The translations under genes and the position numbers were made by a program. DNA of 64,000 bases from Acidobacteriota bacterium (lineage in GTDB: Bacteria; Acidobacteriota; Blastocatellia; Pyrinomonadales; Pyrinomonadaceae), in NCBI GenBank assembly GCA_003222975.1, contig QHXN01000014.1:1-64000 (forward strand), read 5' to 3'. Below are positions 37,130-44,474 of the stretch, in pieces. The first letter of the stretch is position 1; the number at the start of each line of letters is the position of its first letter. A model generated the notes under the pieces. The model searched no databases. It worked only from the letters and a program-made list of their open reading frames with translations, and was not told where the DNA came from.

Positions 37130-38893
37130 TCACTTCAGGACAGACTTGATGATGTTGTCCACAGCCTTCAAGGTGGTCGCGGCGATGGTGAGCGTCGGGT
37201 TGGCCGTGCCGACTGAGGGGAAGACGCCGCTGCCCAGGAGGAAGAGGTTCGCGTGGTCGAACGACTGTTGGTTGGCGTCGCAGACCGCCTGTGTGCGGTC
37301 GTTGCCCATGCGGTAAGTGCCCATGACGTGGCCCGCGCCGTTCAGGATGTAAGGCTCGTCCTCGTAGAAGAAGAGGCTCGCGCTGCTCATGTTGGGCGAG
37401 GTGAAGTCGGTCGCGCCCATCTGTGCGAAGAGCTGTGCGGCGACCTTGCGCGCTGCCGCGTAGCCTGCGCGCGTGTAGGGGTCGAGGTCGTATGTGATTT
37501 CGGGTCGCGGGATGCCGAGGTTGTCCGTGTACTCTTTGGAAGGCACGATGCGATTCGTCGAGAGCGGCATCTGCTCGACGAGCGAGCCGAAGCGGAACTG
37601 GCGTATGAAGAGTCCGTTCAGAGTGCTCCGCAAAGTCGCGCCGAACTCGCCGCCCGCGACCAGAGAGTTGACGCTGCCCCAAGGGTCGTTCATCGCCCAG
37701 TTCCAGCCCTCGTTGCCGATCTCCATCCGAAACGGCGCGTGCTCCTTGCGGAAGTCGCCGTCGCGCAGGCTCTCGACGCCGGAGGTCGAGAGCGGGCCGC
37801 GGTAAGGCCAGACCGGCTCAGGCATCAAGGCCCAACTGAGCTGCGTCGGATGATCCATCAGGTTTTGGCCCACCTGTCCGCTTGAGTTGGCGACGCCGCC
37901 CGGCAGCTCGTTGGTCGCGGAGTTCAAGAGAATCTTCGGCGTCTCGATGGCGTGGGCGGCCATGATGTAGATGTTGCCGGTGACGGTTCCGGTCTGCGTC
38001 ACGGGGCCTGCGGGGTCTTCGTACTGTTTGTAGTTGACGCCGGAGATGAGGCCGGTCTGCGTGTCCACGTCGAGCGAATAGACCACCGTCTTGAACCAGA
38101 CCTCAGCGCCCGCGTTCTGCGCCTTGCCGACGTGAATCGAGGCGTCGTACTTCGCCTGGATGGGGCAGATGGGGATGCAGTTGGTGTTGCCGGCGCAGAC
38201 TCTTCGGTCGTCGAACGGAATGGAGTTGCGCGCCTGCGGGGTGGGGCTGACCGTCACCTGCTGCCCCTCAAGTGTGATATTGCCGAGCCGCCGCTCGATC
38301 ACCTGATCCTGGTACGCCTGGAGTATCTCCGGCATCGGGTAGCTGTAAGGCTGCTGGCGTGTCGGGTCGTCGGGGTTCCAGAACTTGAGGCCGTGGTACT
38401 GCTGGTGGTCAACGTCCGCCGCGATGCCGATCTCCCACTCAGCGCGGCAGTACCAGTCCTGCAAGTCGTCGTAGCCGTAGGGCCAGTCAACGCCGTGGCC
38501 GTAGGTGGTCTGGATGTGGAAGTCGTTCGGCAGGTGGCGGAGCGACGTGCCCATCCAGTGCCAGGTCGTGCCGCCGCCGACGCGCTCGTAGGTCGAGCTG
38601 AACGGCAGCGGCCCGTTCTGGACGAGGTAGCCCGTCGGCGGCCTCGCCTGCCACGAGCCAATGTCTAAGACGACGGGCCGCGGGTCGTTCGGGTCGTCAG
38701 GGTAGGGCGACTCCGGCGTCTTCGCCATCGAGAGGTAGAACTTCTCCATGTACGCGCCGCGGTTCGGCGGCACGCCGGGGCCGCCGTCGAGCACGAGCAC
38801 GCGCTTGCCGGCCTGCGCCAGCTTGTAGGCGGCCAGGCCGCCGGCGATGCCTGCGCCCACGATGACGACATCGTAGTTGGTTTGTTCGGTCAT
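37130..38893 (-). CDS. GMC-family FAD oxidoreductase (large subunit)
   Basis: 587 residues, cytoplasmic or Tat-independent by sequence. GMC enzymes oxidise alcohols or sugars with FAD. The FAD-binding motif is VVIVGAGIAGGLAAYKLAQAGKRVLVLDGG (residues 9-38). Further marks: ERVGGGTTWHWMGTSLR, the Cys-rich NCIPICPIQAKYD as in gluconate 2-dehydrogenase-type large subunits, the active-site His in GAGHVMGTYRMG and Asn in TANPTLTIAA. Its ATG overlaps the stop of the small-subunit gene (ATGA), and that gene overlaps the cytochrome gene (TAATG). The set matches three-component membrane sugar/alcohol dehydrogenases. Substrate unknown. Confidence 0.9.
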   Translation of the reverse strand: MTEQTNYDVVIVGAGIAGGLAAYKLAQAGKRVLVLDGGPGVPPNRGAYMEKFYLSMAKTPESPYPDDPNDPRPVVLDIGSWQARPPTGYLVQNGPLPFSSTYERVGGGTTWHWMGTSLRHLPNDFHIQTTYGHGVDWPYGYDDLQDWYCRAEWEIGIAADVDHQQYHGLKFWNPDDPTRQQPYSYPMPEILQAYQDQVIERRLGNITLEGQQVTVSPTPQARNSIPFDDRRVCAGNTNCIPICPIQAKYDASIHVGKAQNAGAEVWFKTVVYSLDVDTQTGLISGVNYKQYEDPAGPVTQTGTVTGNIYIMAAHAIETPKILLNSATNELPGGVANSSGQVGQNLMDHPTQLSWALMPEPVWPYRGPLSTSGVESLRDGDFRKEHAPFRMEIGNEGWNWAMNDPWGSVNSLVAGGEFGATLRSTLNGLFIRQFRFGSLVEQMPLSTNRIVPSKEYTDNLGIPRPEITYDLDPYTRAGYAAARKVAAQLFAQMGATDFTSPNMSSASLFFYEDEPYILNGAGHVMGTYRMGNDRTQAVCDANQQSFDHANLFLLGSGVFPSVGTANPTLTIAATTLKAVDNIIKSVLK

Positions 38894-39411
38894 GCTTGCC
38901 CTCCTCCCGAAGAGTTGCCGTTGGCCGATGAGCCAGCGTCGGTCGAGTCGTCCGCTTGCGGCGGCGTGGCCCAGTAGCCGTAGTGCATCTCACTGTAGCC
39001 CATCGGGTGCGCCTGCATGGCGTCCCAGGCGAGGCCCTTCGTGTAGGCGTTCGACGAAACGACCGTGCCTGGGGAGAAGCCCGTGACCGGCCCGGTGTCG
39101 TAGCCGTCGTACCAGATGGACAGATACCACATCCGTATTATGTTGCGCGCAACAGGCCCCATCTGCGGGTCTGTGAGAATCTGCACCTGCACCTGCGCGG
39201 GCTGCTCGGCGGCGGGGAACTGCGCGGCGATTGTTTGGTAGGTCGTGAGCAACTGTGTGACGAGCGGCGCGGCGACCTTCGCCTGCAACGTCTGAAGGTA
39301 CTCGACCGCGACGGGCTGCGGACTGAACTGCGGGTTGAGATCGTCGGCGCTGAAGCCGGTCAGGATGGCCGAGAGGCCGACGAAATTATCGAGGTCTTGA
39401 TTGCTGCTCAT
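38890..39411 (-). CDS. Small subunit of a GMC dehydrogenase (sorbitol dehydrogenase-like)
   Basis: 173 residues. The start DLDNFVGLSAILTGFSADDLNP resembles the small subunit of FAD-dependent D-sorbitol dehydrogenase and related gluconate 2-dehydrogenase subunit-3 proteins, as do the central helices (VEYLQTLQAKVAAPLVTQLLTTYQTIA) and the aromatic IRMWYLSIWYDGYD. Ser/Gly/Asn-rich tail. No Tat or Sec signal is seen, although relatives usually have a Tat signal. It is placed between cytochrome and large subunit with overlapping start and stop codons on both sides, so stoichiometric translation is expected. It probably stabilises or exports the flavoprotein. Confidence 0.7.
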   Translation of the reverse strand: MSSNQDLDNFVGLSAILTGFSADDLNPQFSPQPVAVEYLQTLQAKVAAPLVTQLLTTYQTIAAQFPAAEQPAQVQVQILTDPQMGPVARNIIRMWYLSIWYDGYDTGPVTGFSPGTVVSSNAYTKGLAWDAMQAHPMGYSEMHYGYWATPPQADDSTDAGSSANGNSSGGGQA

Positions 39412-40835
39412 TACTTTCCGCCCCCTTTCTTGTGCGCGCGTTCCAGCAGGTAGGTGAAGTCGGAGAACTTGCTATTGGTCGTCGTGGCGTTGTTGTGGCA
39501 CATGATGCAACTGGAAGAGACGTTCGGCGTGTTGCCCTGAATGTAAGTTTCGAGCGTCGCGTTGGCGAGGAACGGCGGCGCGGGGTCGCCCGCGGGCTTC
39601 GGGCCTGTCGGCGAGGCGTTCGGCTGCGTCGGCCACTGCGTGCTGACCAGCTCGTAATACTGCCAGACCGAATCCTTGTTGACGCCGCCGAGCCACGCCT
39701 GCCACTGCGCGTTCAGCGCCTTCGTAGCGTCGTCAATCGGGATGACGCGCTTGACCTGGCTGCGCTTGTCGGGCGGTAGCACCGCGTTCGGGTTCCAGGG
39801 TCGCGGCGGCGGCGTGTTGACCGGGTAGGTCGAGACCGCGTCGAAGAAGTTGGCCTTCGTGCCCGGCGGTGCGTCGTGCCCGACCTGCACGTTGTCCACC
39901 TGCTCGAAGGTTGACCAGACCCACTGCGGCGCTGAAGCCGTCTTGTGCGCGATGTGGAAGCCGACCAGCCCCACCGTCTTCAGCTCGCACGAAGGCGGCG
40001 TCGGCGGGTTGTCCGACGCGCGCGTATAGACGTAAGCCTGCACCTTGTGGAAGCGACCGGGGATGTCGCCCTGCGCCGGGTCAATGACCTTCCAGGCGGC
40101 CTTGATGACGATTGAGCCGACGGGCGCGTCCGGTGCTTGCGACGACGGATTTGTGCCCTTCGGGAACTGGATCAACTGCGTGAACGCCTGCTGCCCCTCC
40201 TTGTTGTAGAGCGTATTCTGGACGATGTAGTCGTAGGTGTCGCGGTTGATGCGTATCTCGTAGCGGACGTACCTGCCGTTCTGCTGATCCACGAGCGGGC
40301 CGGTTCCGAAGGGCTGGCCCGACGCGTCGAGCACGTCGTCGGAAACCTTCTGCGTCATCTGAAGCACCTTGTCTCCGGGCGGGCCGAGGTTGCGGCACTG
40401 CGCGGGCAGTTGTTGCTGACCCCAGGGCGTCGGCGTCGAGCCGTCCGGCAGAAAGACCTCGTAAGGCTCTTTGTAGCCGTCCCACACGACCGCGCCATCG
40501 CCGTCCGCGCCGATGATTTTACCGGGATCGGCGGAGCCGTCGGGCATGGCCGGCCAGTTCAGCGCGACGAACGACTGCCAGGAGAACACGTCGAAGTCGT
40601 GCTGGATCGCCGCGAGCGTCTGCGGGTTATCGCTGAAGTTCGCGTCGTGAGGGATCGCGGGGCCGAGCGTGCCGGGCGGCGGGGTCGGCGCGGCAGACGT
40701 GTTGTTGGCCGTGGCCGTGGCCGCCGGGGTCGCATTCGTGTTGGCTGGCGGTTGAACCGGCGTGCAGCCTCCGCCGCCCATGCAGGCGAGGCCGGACAGG
40801 ATGATCATGCAGATCATCGGTCGAGAGAAGCGCAT
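39411..40835 (-). CDS. Monoheme cytochrome c-like lipoprotein of the GMC operon
   Basis: 474 residues. The N-terminus (ICMIILSGLACMGGGGC) is a signal peptide with candidate lipoprotein cysteines, followed by a Thr/Ala/Pro linker. The single haem motif CIMCH is about 25 residues from the C-terminus, after PNVSSS. The large middle part (FSWQSFVALNWPAMPDG; WKVIDPAQGDIPGRFHKVQAYVYT; VGLVGFHIAHKTASAPQWVWSTFEQVDNV) is of a type I do not recognise by name. As the first gene of the operon it probably accepts electrons from the GMC flavoprotein and passes them to the respiratory chain. The start at 40835 has AAGGAGA. Similar in plan to the monoheme protein at 35439. Confidence 0.75.
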   Translation of the reverse strand: MRFSRPMICMIILSGLACMGGGGCTPVQPPANTNATPAATATANNTSAAPTPPPGTLGPAIPHDANFSDNPQTLAAIQHDFDVFSWQSFVALNWPAMPDGSADPGKIIGADGDGAVVWDGYKEPYEVFLPDGSTPTPWGQQQLPAQCRNLGPPGDKVLQMTQKVSDDVLDASGQPFGTGPLVDQQNGRYVRYEIRINRDTYDYIVQNTLYNKEGQQAFTQLIQFPKGTNPSSQAPDAPVGSIVIKAAWKVIDPAQGDIPGRFHKVQAYVYTRASDNPPTPPSCELKTVGLVGFHIAHKTASAPQWVWSTFEQVDNVQVGHDAPPGTKANFFDAVSTYPVNTPPPRPWNPNAVLPPDKRSQVKRVIPIDDATKALNAQWQAWLGGVNKDSVWQYYELVSTQWPTQPNASPTGPKPAGDPAPPFLANATLETYIQGNTPNVSSSCIMCHNNATTTNSKFSDFTYLLERAHKKGGGK

Positions 40836-41164
40836 CGGATTTTCTCCTTAGCAACGAGGTGACGCGGGCCGTTCGTTAAATCGGCGTGACACGCCCACAC
40901 CTGACGGATGACCTCGGGATATTGCTACTGCTCCCAGGAACGTGAAGAACGACGGGGCGAAAGCTCAGGCGTTAGATGGAAAAGAGAAAGGCTGATCAGA
41001 GCGACGACGGCGAGAAGGCTCTCAGGCTCAGCCCGCGAAATCCTGTGATGAGCGAGATAATGCGCCGGGCCGTCCCGCTTGTCAATCGCTTTTCGCGTGA
41101 AGGCGACTCGTTTCTCCGCGCGTCCGAGAGATATCGTGAGGTCGGCAACGCCGCCGTTCAAAGG
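40836..41164. other. Gene-free region upstream of the GMC operon
   Basis: 329 bp between the Crp/Fnr gene and the cytochrome-GMC operon, both leftward. It holds the ribosome site AAGGAGA of the operon. I looked for a TTGAT-N4-ATCAA or TGTGA-N6-TCACA dyad and saw none. No coding sequence or repeat. Confidence 0.6.
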
Positions 41165-41893
41165 CTACTCGTAATGCGTCTCGGCGCCGAGCAGGCGGTC
41201 GTACTCCTTCCGCACCACCGCGTAGCACTCGCACGAGGCGCGCTCCAGGCCCTGCGGGTCGGCGATCCTGATCCGCCCCCGCGTGTGCTCAATCAGCCCT
41301 CCCGCCGACAGCGCGCCGCACGCCTCGGTGACGCCCGCGCGCCGCACCCCCAGCATGACGCCTAAGAACTCCTGCGTCAGCGGCAGCGTGTCTGACTGCG
41401 CCCTGTCCCTGGTCGTGAGCAGCCAGCGGGCCAGCCGCCCGTCCAGGGGATGCAGGCGGTTGCAGCCCGCCGTTATCGCCGTCTGGACGAAGAACGCCTG
41501 CGCGTATCCGAGCAGCAGGCGGCCCAGCGTCTCACAACGTTTGAGTTCCTCCCCGAACGCCCCCGCCCTCAGACGCATCGCGCTGCCCGGCACTTGCACC
41601 ACGGCCTTGAGCGGCGCGGAGTCCGTGCCCAAAACGAGCGGCAGCCCCAGCATCCCCTCGCGCCCTATTACGCCCACTTCAACCTCCGACCCGTCCTCCA
41701 TCACGGCGGTGATGGAGATCGTGCCAAGCAAAGGGAAATAGACGTAAGCGATGCGTTCCTCCGGTTGGTAGAGGACTTGACCCAGAGGCAGCGATATATT
41801 TTCGAAGCGCGGGCTAATGCGCTCGTACTCGTCTCTGGGTAGCCCGGATAATATTCGGTTGATGTGCGGATGGATCGGTTCTGCGGTACTCAT
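41165..41893 (-). CDS. Crp/Fnr-family transcription regulator
   Basis: 242 residues. N-terminal cyclic-nucleotide-binding fold (about 25-140; LPLGQVLYQPEERIAYVYFPLLGTISITAVMEDGSEVEVGVIGREGMLGLPLVLG) without the FNR cysteines and without a clear cAMP-binding Arg-Ser pair. The C-terminal winged HTH contains LPLTQEFLGVMLGVRRAGVTEACGALSAGGLI (about 180-211). This is the plan of the common Crp/Fnr group in Acidobacteria and rhizobia whose ligand is unknown. The ATG at 41893 (MSTAEPIHPHINRIL) has GGAGCG upstream; the longer frame is not conserved. It is the nearest regulator to the GMC dehydrogenase operon downstream on the same strand. Confidence 0.88.
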   Translation of the reverse strand: MSTAEPIHPHINRILSGLPRDEYERISPRFENISLPLGQVLYQPEERIAYVYFPLLGTISITAVMEDGSEVEVGVIGREGMLGLPLVLGTDSAPLKAVVQVPGSAMRLRAGAFGEELKRCETLGRLLLGYAQAFFVQTAITAGCNRLHPLDGRLARWLLTTRDRAQSDTLPLTQEFLGVMLGVRRAGVTEACGALSAGGLIEHTRGRIRIADPQGLERASCECYAVVRKEYDRLLGAETHYE

Positions 41894-42162
41894 CGGGACG
41901 CTCCTTGCCGTGGGCCTGTGGCCTGACAGTCGGCACAAGGAGGGTTCGGGCGAGTCCCCATGCTGAGAGGTAAGTCCTCTATTGAACGAATTGCTCAGTA
42001 GCTTACGTCCCATCGTACACTGCAGGCGTCCGCCTGTCTGTTCGTTGGCGCGCATAGTGGAGCTTCTGTACGGAATAGTATTGATTAGCCGCCGCCAGGA
42101 GAGCTATTCTTTCAACATCCCCGCTATTTCACTCCCCAACTCCTAAGACGAGAAAAAGATTT

Positions 42163-42564
42163 ATGGACGGGAACACCGAAAATCAGGCGACCATCTTTCT
42201 GGTAGAGGAAGACGACGAGACGCGCAGGCCATTGGTTAATAACCTGCGCGGCTACGGCTACCGCGTCATAGTGGCGCTTGACGAGGAAGCCGCCCTTGAG
42301 AGTGTCGGCGGCGGGCGTATGTCTGCCGACTTGATTCTGGTCAACCTCGTCGGCAAATCAACCGACGAGGCTTTGGACATGGGTCGGCGCATCCGCGCAC
42401 ACGCTAAGTATGACGGCCACACGCCGCTCGTCGTGATGGCGGAGAAGTACGGGGAGGACGTGGAAGGCACGGACGTAAACGTCGCCGGCAACGACTGGGT
42501 CACCTACCCGGAAGATGCCCGACAGTTGAGAAGGCTCTTAGACCGTCTTATCGTCGCGGCGTAA
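42163..42564 (+). CDS. Pseudo-receiver (response-regulator-like) domain
   Basis: 133-residue single receiver fold: TIFLVEEDDETRRPLVNNLRGYGYRVIVA (strand 1, helix 1, strand 2), LILVNLVG (strand 3), PLVVMAEK (strand 4) and NDWVTYPEDARQLRRLL (strand 5, helix 5). The acidic pair (Glu15-Asp18) is kept. The phospho-acceptor Asp is replaced by Asn61, and the conserved Lys of the KP motif is replaced by Tyr (VTYP). It should therefore not be phosphorylated in the usual way and may work as a constitutive protein-binding domain or bind a ligand. No output domain and no kinase nearby. Confidence 0.85.
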   Translation: MDGNTENQATIFLVEEDDETRRPLVNNLRGYGYRVIVALDEEAALESVGGGRMSADLILVNLVGKSTDEALDMGRRIRAHAKYDGHTPLVVMAEKYGEDVEGTDVNVAGNDWVTYPEDARQLRRLLDRLIVAA

Positions 42565-42654
42565 ACCGCCCGGCAGGCTTTGGAAGAGGCTCAATGAATT
42601 GTAAGGTCGAGTCATGACGTTTTTCTACGCGGGCGATTCCTTCCGCTTCCGGCA

Positions 42655-44445
42655 TTACGCCGTCTGACGAAACAGGACACGATGAATCTCCGCGATCAGT
42701 TCGGGATCAACTTTCGGCTTGCGGTCATACGTCAGCAGGCCGTTGGTCTCCTGCTCAATGTCGGTCAACTGCGTGTAGCAGAAGCCGGCGAGGAAGCGCA
42801 AGGAGGCGATGCCTTCCAACAGGTTGTGGTACTTTTCATAAAGCTCCTCCGGCGTGCGGACTGAGCCGTAAAAACGGTAGAGCATGTCGCGCTCTTCCGC
42901 CGGGAGGTCGGGCGGGATCGTCAGGAAGCCGCCGACTTCGGAGAGCACGACGGGCTGCCCGCGGTACTTCGAGCCGCGCGCGAACAAAGGCTTCTCGCCG
43001 ACCCAGACCGTCGGCGGCAGGTTGCCTTCGCCGAGCTTCTCGCGGTAGCGCTCGCGGAGCTTCCCCCCGGTCGGCGTGTAATCGTGTATGGCGCAGATGT
43101 CGGTGATGTCTGTGTGCTCCCAGCCGTCGTTGTCTATGACGGGGCGCGTCGGGTCGAGGCGGCGTGTGGCCGAGACCATGCGTTCGAGGAAGGCGTACTG
43201 CCCCGGATGCTGCTGCCCCAGGCCGGGAAATCCCATGCTCTCGTTGACGGGAACCCACGCGATGATCGAAGGGTGGCTGTAGTCGCGCCGCACCGCGCGC
43301 CTCCACTCCGAGGCCAGGCGCTCCTCGGCGAGTGAAGACCACTCGCGCGCGTTCGGCATCTCGCCCCAGACCAGAAGCCCCAGGCGGTCGCACCAGTAGA
43401 GCCAGCGCGGGTCTTCGATCTTCTGGTGCTTGCGCGCCCCGTTGAAGCCGAACATCTTCGCCCAGCCCACGTCTGACTGCATCGCCTCGTCGGAGGGCGC
43501 GGCCAGAAGACCCGCGGGCCAGTAGCCCTGGTCGAGCACCATCTTCAGGAAGACAGGCTCGCCGTTCAGCAGCACGCGCCCGCCGCGCATCTCGATGCTC
43601 CGAAGGCCGGCGTATGACTTGACCTCGTCCAACAACTCCTCGCCGTCGAACAGGCTGATCCTCAGCTCGTAAAGGTACGGCGACTCCGGCGACCAGAGCT
43701 TCGCGTAAGGGATGGAGAGGACGAGCCAGCCCGTAGCGACCGCCGTCCTCTCTTCGACGCGCGCGACTGTGCGCCCGCCGTCTATCGCCTCGGCCACGAG
43801 CCGCCACGCGGCGGAAGGGGCGTGGAGATAGACGCTCAGCGCGAGCATGTTCTTGTGCGCGAGCGGCGTGATCCTGATCTCCTCGATGCGGACTGAGGGC
43901 ACAGGCTCAAGCCAGACCGTCTGCCAGACGCCGGTCGTGCAGTAGTAATCAATGTCGTGCGGGAGTCCCGACACGGACTGCTTGCCGCGCGGCTGATTCG
44001 CGTCCTGGCGGTCAACGACGCGGAGCGTGAGGCGGTTCGCGCCCGCCTTCACGTAGGGCGCGATGTCGAAGAGGAACGGCACGTGTCCGCCCTGGTTGTG
44101 GCCGACCTCCTGGCCGTTGACCCACACGGTCGCTTCGTAATCCACCGCGCCGAAGTGAAGCAGCAGGTCGCGCCCGCGCCAACCTTCGGGCACTTCAAAA
44201 CTGCGCGCGTACCAGACGCACTCGTGGACTGACTTGTCGCCGACGCCCGACAGCTCGCTCTGGTACGGGAACGGCACGACGATGCGGCCACGCAAACTCC
44301 GCCCGTCGTGCCAGCCGAGTTCCGCCCCCCGCTCGTCGTCGTCGAAAGCGAACTCCCACTCGCCGTTTAAGTTCAGCCACTCCTCGCGGACGAACTGCGG
44401 GCGCGGGTATTCGGGACGCGGGACTTCCCTGTGTGTTTGCCCCAT
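42655..44445 (-). CDS. Glycoside hydrolase family 2 (beta-galactosidase/glucuronidase-like)
   Basis: 596 residues in the GH2 order: jelly-roll sugar-binding domain (about 5-190; VWYARSFEVPEGWRGRDLLLHFGAVDYEATVWVNGQEVGHNQGGH), immunoglobulin-like domain (about 190-290), TIM barrel (290-590). The acid/base Glu is in WVPVNESMG and the nucleophile Glu in VVLSEVGGF. No signal peptide, so probably cytoplasmic. The ATG at 44445 is preferred over TTG/GTG codons up to 44457. Last gene of the glf operon, 29 bp after the GH1-RmlD gene. Specificity (beta-galactoside, mannoside or glucuronide) cannot be set from sequence. Confidence 0.9.
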   Translation of the reverse strand: MGQTHREVPRPEYPRPQFVREEWLNLNGEWEFAFDDDERGAELGWHDGRSLRGRIVVPFPYQSELSGVGDKSVHECVWYARSFEVPEGWRGRDLLLHFGAVDYEATVWVNGQEVGHNQGGHVPFLFDIAPYVKAGANRLTLRVVDRQDANQPRGKQSVSGLPHDIDYYCTTGVWQTVWLEPVPSVRIEEIRITPLAHKNMLALSVYLHAPSAAWRLVAEAIDGGRTVARVEERTAVATGWLVLSIPYAKLWSPESPYLYELRISLFDGEELLDEVKSYAGLRSIEMRGGRVLLNGEPVFLKMVLDQGYWPAGLLAAPSDEAMQSDVGWAKMFGFNGARKHQKIEDPRWLYWCDRLGLLVWGEMPNAREWSSLAEERLASEWRRAVRRDYSHPSIIAWVPVNESMGFPGLGQQHPGQYAFLERMVSATRRLDPTRPVIDNDGWEHTDITDICAIHDYTPTGGKLRERYREKLGEGNLPPTVWVGEKPLFARGSKYRGQPVVLSEVGGFLTIPPDLPAEERDMLYRFYGSVRTPEELYEKYHNLLEGIASLRFLAGFCYTQLTDIEQETNGLLTYDRKPKVDPELIAEIHRVLFRQTA

Positions 44446-44474
44446 GCTCACGGTCAAGTCTCAGATTTTTCAGT

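Noticed and set aside
40836..41164. A Crp/Fnr binding site in front of the cytochrome-GMC operon
   Set aside because: No dyad resembling TTGAT-N4-ATCAA or TGTGA-N6-TCACA could be found by eye.
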